Shown one piece after another: positions 33,504 to 57,410 of a stretch of DNA of 64,000 bases (the stretch's first letter is position 1; every line of letters begins with the position of its first letter). Both the position numbers and the translations under genes were made by a program. Origin of the DNA: Nissolia schottii (taxonomy: Eukaryota > Streptophyta > Magnoliopsida > Fabales > Fabaceae); the NCBI GenBank assembly GCA_003254905.1, contig QANU01030793.1, positions 7,360 to 71,359 of the forward strand, written 5' to 3'. The notes under the pieces are model-generated. The model worked only from the letters and a program-made list of their open reading frames with translations. It had not been told where the DNA came from and ran no database searches.

Positions 33504-36500
33504 TCAAATGCTAAGAAGATCTGGCGGTGGCGACTGAGAAGGGTTTTGGCGATCTTTGGGCTCTTTCGATGCTGCGGTTGGAGACACCAAACTGTTTGAT
33601 TGAGACAAAGAGGATTCCGTGATTGTTGAGTCTCCCTGCTTTGAGCTAGGTGGCTTTGGAAGCTCGGTTAGAATTTGAACAACTTCGCGCATAGTTGGTC
33701 TCTCCACTGCCTGTTCTTCAACACACAGCATAGCTACATAGAAAACATGCATCACCTCATGGAGAGGAAATGAGGGAAGCCTAGGATCAAGAACTTTAAG
33801 CACTCCTTCCTTGTTTGAGTCTGTCATTTTCCTGACCCATTGGACAATGTCCACGCCGTCGCCGAATTCTCCAACTGGTTTCCTTCCGGTTACAAGCTCC
33901 AGAAGAACCACACCAAAGCTGTACACATCACTTTTCTCGTCAACTTTCAAAGTGTAGGCATACTCTGCAGTCAAAATCTCAGCTTCAATCAATAATCATG
34001 TAACAAAAAATAAAGCAGCCACATTAATAGGTAACAATTAACAAGTAAAATAAAGCCAATATGTGAATAACAAAAATGAAAACTTAATAGACCCATTCAC
34101 TTTGCAGTTAGTCAATCAACATCTCTGATCCATAACTACAGGACTACTTTAATTTTAGCTTAAGGATATGGTCGAGAACTAATCGAGGCATCTACTGCAG
34201 AATTACCTACCATTTACTTTTAAACTAGTAAATCAGTAGTGATGATAGACTAATAGTTAAGAAGCATACCGATCAATGGACAAATCAAGAGGTCATCAGT
34301 GTTGGGTAGAAAACAGAAGTCAAGATAGACCACATTGCATTTTAGCAATATTAATTAATTTAGGGGAATCACGAAACAGTTCTACACTCCAATACCATGA
34401 TGTTGAGTCAAAGGAGACAAAGTACGAAAACATGATTGAGAAAACGAAATTAGTCACACAAATAACAAATTCAACACAAAACTAAAAAATTAATTTGAAC
34501 TTCAACACAAGTACCTGGAGCGATGTATCCATATGACCCAGCAATAGCAGACATGCATTCAGATGTTCCAGAATCTTGGAGGAACTTGGCAAGCCCAAAA
34601 TCAGCAACATGGGCTTCAAGATTGGAATCGAGAAGGATGTTGTTTGACTTAACATCTCGGTGGACGATGAGCGGGGAACAGTCATGGTGCAGATAGCAAA
34701 GCCCCTTCGCAGCCTCAATGGCAATCTTATACCTTGTGTCCCAATGCAAATGGCCCCCTTTCTTCCCATGAAGGACCTCACCTAAGCTTCCATTAGGCAT
34801 GTACTCGTAAACCAAAAGATTAGTCTCATGGTTTGAACAGAAACCCAACAACCTCACAATGTGCCTGTGCCGAATTCTACCCAGTGTCTGAATCTCAGCA
34901 TTAAACCCATGATCATGGGAAGACCCTCTGCTCATAGCAGGTAATCTCTTCACAGCAACTTGATCCCCGTTCGGCATTGCCCCTTTGTAAACAATACCTG
35001 CACCGCCCTTCCCTATTATGTTATCCTCTTTCAAGCAATCCAAAATGTCATCAACGGTGAAGTCCAAGCGCTGAAACGCGGTTAATTTCCACGATCGAGC
35101 CTCGCTGGCCTTCTTCAGAGACCGTGCCTTGAAAATAGCCGCAACCGCGAACGCAATGGAGCACACAAGCAACCCAATAACCAACAAAAGCTTCATGGAA
35201 GAAGAGAGTGGGCCTTTGACATGAGGCTGGTGAGGGCCATCGGGGATGCCATCTTTGCAGGAACCCAAATAAGGGCCACAGAGTTCAGGGTTGCCGAGGA
35301 ATGAGGTATAGTTGAAGTAGCTGAATTGGCCAGTTCCCGGAACCAAGCCAGAGAGATTATTATACGAAAAATCCACAGAAGTCAAGCTCTGCATGGAGGC
35401 TATAGAACCGGGAATGGGACCAACCAGGTGGTTCCTCGAGAGGTTCAAGTAGTTCAGTATCCGCATGCCGGTGATCTCGTTCGGAACCTCCCCGGAGAGC
35501 TCGTTGCGGCTGAGATCGACGAATGTGAGCAGCTTGCAGCGGCTGATCTCCGGCGCAACTGGGCCGGAGAAACGGTTGTTGCTGAAATCCATCTTGGAGA
35601 GCTGCTGCAGCCTCCCAATCTGGGGAGGGATCCGACCCGAGAACTGGTTCCCGTCAAGGAGAAGCTTCTGCATGCTTGAGAAGTTTCCAATGGTGGGTGG
35701 CAAGGGACCGGAGAGCTTGTTATTAGAGAGGCTAATCTGGCCGAGGTTCGGAGCAACCGAACCCGACTCAGGGAAATTCCCGGTGAGAAGATTGTCCTGA
35801 AGCTCCACCTGCGTTAGCTTCGGGAGACCGAAGAGCCCCTTAGGGATTGAACCGTTGAGGAAATTCTCACCCATGCGGACCCTACTCAAGGACTCGCACT
35901 TCCCGAGTGAATCAGGGATTGGGCCAAAGAAGAAGTTACCAAGAGTTATCAGCGTCTGGAGACGGTTACCGGAACACATGCCAGGAGGCAAGGTCCCGGT
36001 CAACTTGTTCGACGAGAGGTCAACGATTGTTAGCCTCCCGTTTTTTCCCAAGCTCTGGGGAATGCTCTCCGTGAAGTTGTTCTCCCAGAGCTGGAGGACT
36101 TCAAGCGCGGGAAGCTCCCCGACGAACTCGGGAATCGCGCCGTGGAGCTTGTTCCTGAAGAGGTTCAGCAGCGTGAGGTTCTTCAGCGACGCGAAGCTCG
36201 CCGGGACCTCGCCGGCGAGCATATTGTTCGACAGGTCCATAGATTTTAAGCTTTTGAGGTTGCCGAGCTCCGGCGTCAGGGAGCCCGAGAGCGCGTTCAC
36301 CTGGAGGAACAAGGTGTCAAGGTTCTGGAGGTTTCCAATCTCCGGCGGAATCTCGCCGGAGAGTCCGCAGTAGGCGGCGTCAAGGCGAACGAGCGAGGAG
36401 AGGTTACCGATTTCCGGCGGGATACCGCCGTCGTAGGTGTTGTAGTACCCAAGGTAGAGCTCCCGGAGCGATGAGAGGTTCCCGATCTCCGGCGGGATTT

Positions 36501-37110
36501 CACCGGCGAGCTCATTGCCGGAGAGAGCGAGATACTCGAGGCGCTCCCAGCGTCCGTACTCCGGCGGGATCTCGCCGGAGAAGAAGTTACCTCCGAGGTG
36601 CAAATGGCAGAGCTGGCGCATCTCGGTGACGGAGAGTGGGAGAGGGCCGGTCATGTTGTTGTTGTAGAGGTCAAGGACCTGGAGGTTGTGGAGGAGAGAG
36701 AGTTGGGAAGGGAAGGTTCCGTTGAAGGCGTTGTTGGAGAGGTTGAGGAAGCGGAGGTTGGGGAGGGAGGAGAGGGAAGGGGGGATGGGGCCGCAGAGCT
36801 TGTTGTCTCCGAGAGAGAGGTTGGTGAGGAAGGGGAGGAGGGAGAGGTGGTCGGAGAGGGTGCCTTGGAGGGAGAGAGAGGTGAGGTTGAGGGAGGTGAC
36901 GTGGAGGCCGAGGTCGCAGGTGACGCCGCGCCAGGTGCAGTGGTCGGGGTGGGAGGAGGGGTCCCAGGAAGAGAGTGCGCGGGTGGGGTCGGCGGCGATG
37001 GAGGAGGATTTGAAGGAGAGGAGGGCGCGGTGCTCGGAGATGATGCGGGCGGCGGAGAGGGGAGTGAGGTTGAGGTGCAGGAGGAGTAGGAGAAGCAGCA
37101 AGAGACGCAT
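33504..37110 (-). CDS. BAM1: BAM1-type LRR receptor-like kinase (CLAVATA1 family)
   Basis: A plasma-membrane receptor of the CLV1/BAM class, which binds CLE peptides and controls meristem size and organ development. Exon 1 is 37110-34515 and exon 2 is 33964-33504. The 550-bp intron has a GTACTT donor and CTGCAG acceptor, and splits the Glu codon of the IAPEYAYT motif. The spliced frame is 3,057 nt, 1,018 aa, normal for the family. In order: signal peptide (about 1-20, poly-Leu), LRR N-cap, about 20 leucine-rich repeats (about 70-600), single transmembrane helix (about 640-662), and cytoplasmic kinase. The kinase has a glycine-rich loop [12 protein letters not shown] (about 697-708), Lys721 in VAVKR, HRD with Asp819 and DFG Asp837, so it should be catalytically active. 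BAM1 versus BAM2 is not certain. The LRR exon is GC-rich compared with its surroundings. Confidence 0.95.
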
Positions 37111-37437
37111 TTTTGTGGCTTTAGGGGGAGAGAGGAGGGTAGAATGGAAATGGAAAAAGAAGCAATGTAGGGGTGTGGGTATTAAGAGTGGGTGGCGAGG
37201 GAAGTGTGTTTGTTTGTTGGGTGTTTGGGAGGGAGGGAGGTTTATTTTGTGTGTCTGGGAGTGGGGAGTGCGGAGTGAGCTGTTAGTTCAGTGTGGGTGA
37301 CTGTCCGTCTGAGCAGAGCAGAGAACGAGGAGTGTGAATGACTGAAGGAGTGAGTCGTGAAAGGTTGGTTCTGTGTTTGTCATCTTATCCTTCAAAAAGA
37401 GGGAATTTGCCATGTCCAAAAAAAAAAAAAAAAAAAA
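37111..37437 (-). promoter_or_regulatory. 5' leader and proximal promoter of the BAM1-type gene
   Basis: On the gene strand this is strongly pyrimidine-rich just upstream of the ATG (CCTCTCTCCCCCTAAAGCC). CT-rich leaders are common in plant receptor kinase genes. A run of A (+ strand) abuts the sequence gap, so the distal promoter is missing. No definite TATA box was assigned. Confidence 0.5.
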
Positions 37438-38005
37438 NNNNNNNNNNNNNNNNNNNNNNNNNNNNNNNNNNNNNNNNNNNNNNNNNNNNNNNNNNNNNNN
37501 NNNNNNNNNNNNNNNNNNNNNNNNNNNNNNNNNNNNNNNNNNNNNNNNNNNNNNNNNNNNNNNNNNNNNNNNNNNNNNNNNNNNNNNNNNNNNNNNNNNN
37601 NNNNNNNNNNNNNNNNNNNNNNNNNNNNNNNNNNNNNNNNNNNNNNNNNNNNNNNNNNNNNNNNNNNNNNNNNNNNNNNNNNNNNNNNNNNNNNNNNNNN
37701 NNNNNNNNNNNNNNNNNNNNNNNNNNNNNNNNNNNNNNNNNNNNNNNNNNNNNNNNNNNNNNNNNNNNNNNNNNNNNNNNNNNNNNNNNNNNNNNNNNNN
37801 NNNNNNNNNNNNNNNNNNNNNNNNNNNNNNNNNNNNNNNNNNNNNNNNNNNNNNNNNNNNNNNNNNNNNNNNNNNNNNNNNNNNNNNNNNNNNNNNNNNN
37901 NNNNNNNNNNNNNNNNNNNNNNNNNNNNNNNNNNNNNNNNNNNNNNNNNNNNNNNNNNNNNNNNNNNNNNNNNNNNNNNNNNNNNNNNNNNNNNNNNNNN
38001 NNNNN
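37438..38005. other. Sequence gap of 568 Ns
   Basis: The gap is flanked by a poly-A run on the left and a poly-T run on the right. Open frames reported across it are artefacts. Confidence 0.98.
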
Positions 38006-38734
38006 TTTTTTTACTTAGACATGGTATAGACACAACTCAAAAAACATTCAAATATAGCTCAGACTTAGACACAATTAATTATAAATTTTTTATTTGGACA
38101 CTTTCGGACACGTGTGACACGTGTGTCGTACGAGTGTCATCGTGTGTCGGTGTACGCGGTATGTCAAACACAAGGACACGACAGTTTCATGAAGTATTTG
38201 TGTTTCCTAAATTGAAAATCACTCAAATTGTTATGTCACGTTGAATGATTACATAAGCTTAAACCTTTTTTTATATAAAAAGTTGCTAGAAAATTTTGGT
38301 AATTTTATTAAATAAATAAATAATTGACTCCAGGGAGCGCAAGCTTAGCTTGGGGCTCTTCCTCATTCTCTTCGTTAATACTTACACCCTTTTCAACTTC
38401 TATGGCTTCCGATATTTCTCAAGTGGAGTTTTAGAAGCTCCTCCGTGAGCAAAGTAAGATGAAGGTTGAGGCATCTACCTCGGTTCAAATGCAGTCTTTG
38501 GGACCAACAACGTTTCCAAGGTGGTGCCGACTTCGACCACCCTGGTCTTTTCCAAAGACGTGTTGATCTCTGCTAGCTTGAAGGGTTCTACACCTGATCC
38601 ATCCCTCACACCTCGTGCTAAAAGGCAGAAGAAAAAGAAGATCATGCTCACTAACTAGGAGAAAGAGGAGGAGGAGCCCGATGTGGGCTTGAAGAAGAAG
38701 AGAGGGTTCTCCTGCCTTAAGGTCTTAAACACCA
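38006..38734. other. Repeat-derived sequence, no intact gene
   Basis: At 38100-38180 there are many GTGTC/GACAC motifs (ACACGTGTGACACGTGTGTC), related to short tracts near 46980 and 53190. At 38400-38740 a broken frame begins MASDISQVEF, with a lysine-rich stretch (AKRQKKKKI) farther on. It may be a retroelement internal fragment, but no family motif was recognised. Confidence 0.4.
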
Positions 38735-39900
38735 ACCCTCTTATAACACTCCAATAAGAGTTATCTTTGTTTACTTTTTATATAATTTTTTTCGTTAGAA
38801 TAATTTCTGATCTAGTGAACTTGAGGCATGTTTATTAGGATTTAATTATCTTTTAATCTCTAGTATATTTGACGTTTGTTTGAGTGTTTCAAGGCCTGAA
38901 ATGCAAGAAAATGAGCCAATTATGAGTCAGTGGAGCATCTTGCGCGAGACCTAAGGTGCATCAAGTGTCTCGCTTAGGTCTCGCGCGAGTTGAAGTAAAC
39001 AGAAAACAAGGATTGGGATTCTGAAAGACATCTCACGCGAGATGTAACTGCATCTCGCGCTAGACATAGCACATAGAAAGCAAGGATTTGGACACAGCAC
39101 ACAGAAAGTAAGGATTTGGATTCTGTAGGCATCTCGTGTGAGACACTAACTCATCTTACGTGATACATTGCAAATAGAGAGTGAGTCTCGCACGGGGCAC
39201 AATGCAACTCACGTGAGACATGATCACACAGGCCCAAATCGCGTAAAACCTAAGTCAAAACGCGTCAGAGAAAAGGATTTCGAATTTATTTAGCATTCAT
39301 TCACAGTTTTCATCACTTTTGTCATCATTAAGGTGGAGAGGGAGAAAAGGCACTAGGATTCAAGAACGTTAAGGACGAAGACCAATTTTGTTCACGATTC
39401 AACCCCAAAGTTCCTATCTTCTATGTATTATTCTATTTTTTCATTATTGATTGTTGATTTCTGTTTCTCTATCATGAAGTAATTCCCTTTATAATTAGGA
39501 TGATGATGTAACCCTAATAGTTTTTTCTAATTCTAGTTTCGTCTTTATTCAATTATGTATGTTGCGAATTGATCTTCTCTATGCTTAATGCTTTTTGTTA
39601 ACTGGCCACTAATGAATTGTTAGTAAACCTACGGGAACTTTATGGAAAGAAACCTAGGTGGTAATGAGAGATTGATCTTCACTTAGCTATATCTTAGAGA
39701 TAAGAATAGAGGATGGTGTAACCCTTAGCCTTACACGCTACCAAAGATTCACAAAACCCTAATCTCTAAATGAACTAGATTAATTTTAAGAGATTGGTTA
39801 ATCGGGTCATCATAGGAGGTATGCACGTTCTCGAGAGAGAGACTTGCGTTAAAATAGGAATATAGGTTGTCCTTCGGAAACAATTTTAATAACAAAGAGG
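38735..39900 (+). mobile_element. Tat/Ogre-like LTR fragment, contiguous copy
   Basis: It contains in one piece the sequences found separately at 31145-32007 and 29547 to about 29945. It runs from CACTCCAATAAGAGTTATCT through the TCTCGCGCGAG motif array (38935-39225) and ATGATGTAACCCTAATAG (39504) to AACAATTTTAATAACAAAG. It provides the natural order of those two parts. No gag-pol adjoins it. Confidence 0.6.
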
Positions 39901-39924
39901 TGAATCTACATATAGGACATGCTA

Positions 39925-40050
39925 GTTTTATTTTATTTTGTAATCGAGTCATGTCTAGAGTGCTCCAATTATATACAAGCAGGATCTTCGGACCAGTTGC
40001 GTATTTTTATCATGTATATTTATGTTTATTGTAAAAAAGTTTATGCTTAT
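39925..40050. repeat. Fragment related to the 2-kb LTR at 60871-62871
   Basis: AATCGAGTCATGTCTAGAGT followed by GCTCCAATTATATACAAGCA matches the reverse complement of about 61005-61125 with scattered mismatches. It is an old, truncated copy in the opposite orientation. Confidence 0.65.
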
Positions 40051-40129
40051 CCAAAAAAGAAAAATTTTATTTGTTTTTAATTAAAGTTAAAATATATGTG
40101 TTTTTTTAAAAAGTATTTCTAAGAGGCTT

Positions 40130-41040
40130 CTATAAGGACACTAGTCTTTTCCATGCTGGTAACAATTTTTGGGTTGTTTCGGTAGCAAGGTTTCCAAAAA
40201 GACCACTACTCCCATAGAAACCCAATCTCCATCGGCTAGAGCAATCCCTAGAAATGCCTTCGAAACCCGCCAGCCCTGGTTTACTAAGAGAACTACCATC
40301 AACGATGATCTTGAGCACATGCTATGGAGGCCAACTTCACTGAACCATCCATGGAGGAGGCTAGACCTGCTAGTTACTGTTTTCAAATAGGTACAAATCA
40401 GATAAAATTTGGTTGCAAACATAAAAAATAGACCAGTGTTGATCTCTCAACACAATAGCGTTCTGAAGGTGCCATATCCACCATAAAGCGTAGCAGAAGA
40501 AAGATGCATTTGGCTAAGACAACAGATTGCGGACCCAGTGAACGGATCCGAATACGACATTAATGTAAAGGGGACATTAAAACTATCCCAAACCACCTTT
40601 GAATGGGCACAATCTCTAAGATAGTGAGTGATTATTTATGCAGGATCACCACAACGAGAACAAGCTGAAGGCGAAGCAATATAGCGATGGAAATAGGCAA
40701 TATTCACAGGAAGAGAAAAATGATAAAGTAGCCAAATAAAATGTTGGCATTTTTCTGGAGCATGCACCTTCCATACCCAAGACCAGGAGCCAATACCATC
40801 AATTATAGGACCCTGAGGAGAGCGCTGCTTATGCAGCCACCAGTAAACTGAGGAGACCGAGTAATTACCTGAAGAATCACCATGCCATGTAACCCAATCA
40901 TAAGAAAGAGGATGCAGCCAAATTCGGGAAGATAAAATATGTTGCCTCACAAAATCAGGTCGAGAGGTATAATCAAGAATATATTCAATATAATTTTCCA
41001 TGATTATGGAAGAACTTATGCAAGTAATTATGTCATTCAT
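40130..41040 (-). pseudogene. LINE 3' end: reverse-transcriptase zinc-binding domain and RNase H
   Basis: Minus-strand reading from 41040 gives the zf-RVT module of plant LINEs: LSYDWVTWHGDSSGNYSVSS, WVWKVHAPEKCQHFIWLLYH and the cysteine motif ACSRCGDPA. A stop follows at about 40635. Farther on is a type-1 RNase H start, IIVDGSSLSKPGLAGFEGI (about 40318-40260), whose Asp is the first catalytic carboxylate. The reverse-transcriptase core and ORF1 are missing, as in typical 5'-truncated insertions. Stops and frameshifts make it inactive. Confidence 0.8.
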
Positions 41041-41473
41041 ATGCCCAAAATTTCAAAAGAGGCTTAATGTTGGTCCTTCAAAATGTGGGAAGGGACACTG
41101 ATATATTTAATTATTTATATCACAGACTTGTGAGCATTAGGTATCTCATATTTTAGTGTAAGCATATATCTGCCAAAGTTAACGCCTTTTTGCAATTTGG
41201 ACTCTGGAGTCATTATTTGTAGGTTTGTCTCCTTGTGTGAAATTGATGAACAAGCCTATGGAAATTAGAGTGAAATATATACTTGATCATGATTATGGAT
41301 ATTGGGGGAGGGGAAAATGACACACAAACATTATGACATATTTGTTGTTTCTTGAAATTTATTGGGTCCTAAAGTTTGTCTTCATTTCTTGACATATTTT
41401 TGTTTAGGTGAAAATGAACCTTTTCATACCATGGGCTCCCAGAGAGATAGAGCTAATCTAATATAATAACCAA

Positions 41474-41700
41474 GAGTTCTGCTACACGTACACCAAAAAT
41501 CATACACCATATATACACCTCGTATTTATATACATAAAGTTTGCGTTTTAACTCATGTAATGTTTGTGCACTTAATTAAACATATTTGAGAGTATCATTT
41601 ACAAGTTTGTAATGTTTGTGCACTAGTGAGAATAAAGTTTGTGCATTATTAATGGTGTATGTATAGGTGTATGAAATTGGGTGTACATGTAGCATTTTTG
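41474..41700 (+). mobile_element. 227-bp MITE, copy 1
   Basis: It begins GAGTTCTGCTACACGTACAC and ends GTACATGTAGCATTTTTG, with imperfect terminal inverted repeats of about 40 bp. A perfect 9-bp duplication, AATAACCAA, flanks it (41465-41473 and 41701-41709). The 9-bp size points to a Mutator-type mechanism. Copies 2 and 3 have the same length. Confidence 0.9.
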
Positions 41701-41852
41701 AATAACCAAACTAAGACACTTATCTTTCTGTTTGAATCTTAATGTAGATTGATTCTCTTTCTACAAATTTCCTATTTTCAATAGGGGATAAAATGATAAG
41801 AAGGATAGTTTGTCCAAACTCAATCCATATCCAAGTTCTTTGTGAATTCACC

Positions 41853-43790
41853 ATGGATTCCCTAGTCACCAATCCTATGACTCCTGCATCTTCTCCAGAT
41901 CCAACATCTTCTCCATACTACATCCATCCCAATGAAAATCTTCTCTAATCCTTATTTCTTCACTACTCAATGGTTCCAATTACCATTGTTGGGCCCGTGC
42001 TATGCGTATGGCACTTATGTCAAAGAACAAGCATCGTTTTATTAACAGCACAATATCTGCACCACATTGAGCTTCTCCCTTGTATGACAGCCGGGTGCGC
42101 TGCAATCATATGGTTCTCTCATGGCTTCTTTATGATGTGGAACCACCTATTGCGTAGAGTGTTCTTTGGATTGACAAGGCTTCAGATGTGTAGAAAGATT
42201 TAAAGGATCATTTCTCTCAAGGGGACTTGTTGCGTATTGCTGATTTGCAAGATGAAATAGCCTCTCTAAGGCAACGTGAATTTCTTATAACTCAATTCTA
42301 CATTGAATTAAAGGTTCTTTGGGATGAATTGCCAGTTTTTCGTCCCACTCCTTCATGTAAGTGCAACAATCTGCGTGCTTGTGGCGCATTTTTTGACATC
42401 AAGAAACACTTGGAAGTTGATTGTATTATCAAATTTCTCAAAGGATTACATAATGGATTTCACACCATTTGATCACAAATGCTTTTGGATCCTCTTCCTC
42501 CTCTAACCAAGGTCTTTTCCATGGTAATTCAATTCGAACGACAATTGAATTTGATCCATCCGAGTTCAGAAAACAAAGTTATGTTGAACTATTCTAATGT
42601 TGCCACACATGCTTCCAAGAAGAATGTTGATTTTGAGGCTTCAAAAGATAAGCCTTCTACCAAGAAATCATCCAAGAAATGCACTTACTATGGTTATAAT
42701 GGCCACACAGTGGATGAATGCCACAAAAAGCATTGATATCCTCCTGGATGGTAATCCAAATCTAAAGGAAAAACTGTGAATGTTGTGATTGCGGATTCTC
42801 CACCTCCACCAGCAGTTGAACCTCAATCCTCCTTCAATTTCATAGCTGACTAATATCAGAGGCTCCTTGCTCTAATTCAGCCACCAAGTGTTCAAGCTCA
42901 ACTCAATCACATGTCCACCACTGGATCTTCTACAGCCACAATAGGTACTGGTCAATGGCTCTTGGTTTCAGGTGCCACTGACCATATCTGTTGCTCAACT
43001 TCTCTTTTTCATTCATATAGAACAATTGATCCCCCAATCCACGTGAATCTGCCAAATTGATAAGTTCTTTATGCCACCCTCATTTTTAGCCCTACCTTTC
43101 TGCTAACTAATGTGCTATATCTTCCCAATTTTTCCTTTAATATCATTGTTGTCTCTAAGATGTGGAAAGACATGGAATGCCTGCTCACAATTGCATCTGA
43201 TTCTTGTGATATTCAGAATATTCACAGCTCGAGGCAGATTGGAATTGCTAGAGAAAAGGAAGGCCTCTACTTCTTAGAACATCCCTTGCCATGTATTCCC
43301 AAAACTGTTACTTCACATACTATAAATTCTGTTTCCTTGCAGAAATTTGATCTTTCGCATTTCAGATTCGATCATGTATCGGCTAGAAATCTAAGAAGCA
43401 AACCTTTATCTCTCGTTCTTCATGCGAAGCTGAGTATCATGCCTTGGCCACTACTACATGTGAAATATACTGGCTTGAGTACATTCTCAAAGATCTTGGT
43501 TCTCACTCTGCCACACCAACTGCCATCTTCTGCGATAACATATCGTCAATACAGATTGTTCATAATCTTGCTTTTCATGAGTAGACGAAGCACATCGAAT
43601 TGGACTGTCACCTTGTCCGTGACAAGATCCAATGTGGTTTGATACATCTCCTCCCTATCTCCTCATAGCACCAAGTGGCCGATATTCTTACTAAGCTGGT
43701 TGCTACAGCTCCTTTTCTCCACATACATAACAAACTTGGACTCCTAAGCCTCTTCCAACAAGTTACGGATGACAAGTTTGAATGGGGGTA
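41853..43790 (+). pseudogene. Ty1/copia gag-pol relic lacking integrase and reverse transcriptase
   Basis: It starts at ATG 41853 (MDSLVTNPMTPASSP). A broken gag follows (FDIKKHLEVDCIIKFLKGLH at about 42390) with a zinc-knuckle-like CTYYGYNGHTVDEC in which one Cys is Tyr. The protease motif reads LVSGATDHIC, with Val in place of the catalytic Asp (about 42961). A GAG-pre-integrase segment (FDLSHFRFDHVS, about 43347) passes within about 30 nt into RNase H (SCEAEYHALATTTCEIYWLE, about 43419) and a late ADILTKL motif. Integrase and reverse transcriptase are deleted. Stops are scattered through the frame. Confidence 0.85.
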
Positions 43791-44466
43791 ATAGATTATA
43801 TATGTTTATACCCAAAATACTAATTTTGGGTGCTTAACTAACTTAGTGAATATATGGTTGTTATTTAAGTTAGTTATGGTTGTTAAATTAGTTTTGTCTC
43901 AACTAATTAGCTTAGCTATAACTTGCTCAGCAAATAGTCTCATTGTATATAAGCTATCTTGGCTCCTCAATGGAAGGTCAAAATTAATTTCACATTTTGC
44001 AATTCTGTTAATTTTTCTTTTTAGTTTTGGTACCACTTCACTGTCATCCCAAATTATTAGGCAGTGTCCACTCTCGAACCTTGTCTATAACGTGTCAATT
44101 TCAATTGCACCAACGACATGGATATTAATGATAGAATGGATCCTCAAAGTCCAATAGTTCAAATAAGTATGAGCTGATCTACGTAAAAGAAAATAATTTA
44201 CTTTTATGCATTCAATTAAATCTTGCTACACAGGTAAATATGTTTGATTCTTATATTCACTATTTTAATTAGATAATATTGTTTTCGTGTATAAAAATAA
44301 GCCCACAGAAAATTATTCATTCCAAGTAATGAAATGATATATTCACCGCAACGAAAATTAACAAATATATCTACCTTGAAGCTCAAAAGTATCATGTACT
44401 TTGAATCATCTTAAAATAATAATAAAAGAAGAAAAGAAAAATGAACAATCATCTAATCAAGAAGGG
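43791..44466. other. Possible copia 3' LTR and spacer downstream of the HKL3-like gene
   Basis: A GAATGGGGG purine tract at 43780-43788 precedes an A/T-rich, LTR-like segment with TGTATATAAGC at about 43944. The matching 5' LTR was not found. The rest is non-coding and should include the 3' untranslated region of the minus-strand gene ending at 44467. Confidence 0.4.
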
Positions 44467-55758
<11,292 letters not shown>

Positions 55759-56151
55759 CCTTCAGCGATGATAATCAGATCAAGATCAGAGGAAACTAAA
55801 TGCTTTTTGTTCAACTATTGGGTCAATATCTTTACTTTTGTTACTTGCTGTTGTGAAACAATAAAAATAACTGAAATCCGTTAATATTGTATAGAGGAAC
55901 GAGTATAGTGGGATTGAATGGGTTTACGAGCTTCCTGTGACATAAGGTTATAATAAGATACATGTGTGAATTGCATAATGAGCTCACAACTTGGGGATAT
56001 GCCTATATAGCTCAATAAATTGGGCTTGGGATTATGAAACAACAATAATAATAATGGTCGCACAATAACCACTTTACCACAATAATTCATATGCTGAGGT
56101 TGGTAGTTTTGTTATGCTTGTTATAAATTCAAGAGAACTGCATTATTATTC
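55759..56151 (-). promoter_or_regulatory. Upstream region of the HKL3-like gene
   Basis: Sequence immediately 5' of the ATG at 55758 on the gene strand, ending where MITE copy 2 begins. No TATA box could be assigned with confidence. The MITE lies about 400 bp upstream of the start codon, close enough to affect the promoter. Confidence 0.4.
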
Positions 56152-56378
56152 GAGTCCTGCTACACGTACACCAAAAAATATACATCATACATATACCCTA
56201 TACTTATATACATAAAGTTTGTGTTTTAAAGCCTATAATGTTTGTGCATTTAATTAAGTATAATTGAGAATATCATCTATAAGTTTGTAATGTTTGTGCA
56301 CTCATGAGAATAAAGTTTGTGCATTATTAATGGTGTATGTATGGGTGTATAAAATTGGGTGTACATGTAACATTTTTG
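56152..56378 (+). mobile_element. 227-bp MITE, copy 2
   Basis: Same 227-bp length and end sequences as the copy at 41474-41700 (GAGTCCTGCTACACGTACAC...GTACATGTAACATTTTTG). It is flanked by TTATTATTC (56143-56151) and TAATTATTC (56379-56387), a 9-bp duplication with one mismatch. Confidence 0.88.
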
Positions 56379-56814
56379 TAATTATTCCCCCCTCAATAGC
56401 AATAGTAAAGCAATTTGCACTAACTAACTTCCTGACACACAATAAACGTTGTGGTTCTTCACATATTCGAGCATTGGAGATAGTTTCATGAGGGATGAAT
56501 GATGGTGACTCTTGAAAGTTAGGAAGCGATGAAAATGTTATTACAAATTTCGTTGTCCCTCGCCTTGCCTTGTCGAATATGTCATTGAGGAGCACACGCC
56601 GTTTGAGGTTTTTGTCTCGACAATGTGATTTTTTTTTTGTAGGGAGTTGTGGTTGGTTGTGTGATGGTCAAAGGATAAAATAGCGGTGGTAGTTAAAGGG
56701 TGATAAGCAGCGGTCATGAGACAAAGATGGGTGTGATATTCAAATAAGGGGAGATGAGAGAGAAGGAGATGATTGATTTCTTTAGGCTTAATTGATCAAG
56801 CTAATGATATGGAT
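56379..56814. other. Spacer, no gene recognised
   Basis: Open frames here (for example minus 56595-56302) overlap the MITE and show no family motif. A T-run occurs at about 56630. Confidence 0.5.
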
Positions 56815-57145
56815 GAAAAATAAAAAATAAAAAATTTATCAGGGACTAAAACCATTTTTTTCATTAGGGGTTAAAACCAAATTTTTTTTATTTATTAGGG
56901 ACTAAAACCAAAAAAAATTATATATTAAGAACTAAAAACTTATTTAAGAAATTTTTTATGCCTTGTGGATAAGTGAGGTATCACATAAGTATAGTTGACT
57001 TTGACTTTCATCTGCCACGTCAGTAGTTGACGGACCAAGCTAACAGTAGGGTGAAACAAAAAAATTATTAGGGACTAAAACAAAAAAAAATATTTATTAA
57101 AGGCTAAAACCAAAATTTGTGATTTATTAAGAATTAAAAACTTAT
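56815..57145. repeat. Direct repeats of an AGGGACTAAAACC unit
   Basis: Variants of TTATTAGGGACTAAAACCAA occur about six times in two clusters (56840-56945 and 57065-57145), separated by a unique part with CATCTGCCACGTCAG. This is a common plant intergenic repeat type. Its transposon class was not determined. Confidence 0.6.
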
Positions 57146-57410
57146 TTAACCCAAAATATAAATATTGTCTAAAATGTCCAAAAACTATATAAGCTTTCCA
57201 AACCACTTAAATGTCACATCTTAGCTTACTCCCGATTTTGAATGTTAAAAAAAGACTCTAATATATAATAAGGTTCACATAGACTTTAAGGAATCACCAA
57301 CACTCAATGCAACAATTTTATCGCAGAATGACATATATAATAAGTAAAAAAAAAAAGAGGATAGAATTTAACACAACCTAAAGTTCTAAATTTCAACACA
57401 ACTCTCTAAG

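Noticed and set aside
34482-37300. Several long open frames on the plus strand and in other frames over the receptor kinase gene
   Set aside because: They are antisense or out-of-frame shadows of the GC-rich LRR exon and have no family motifs.
37338-38244. Open frames of 213-295 aa across the gap
   Set aside because: They consist mostly of undetermined residues from the Ns.
56302-56595. Minus-strand open frame of 97 aa upstream of the HKL3-like gene
   Set aside because: It overlaps MITE copy 2 and shows no recognisable motif.
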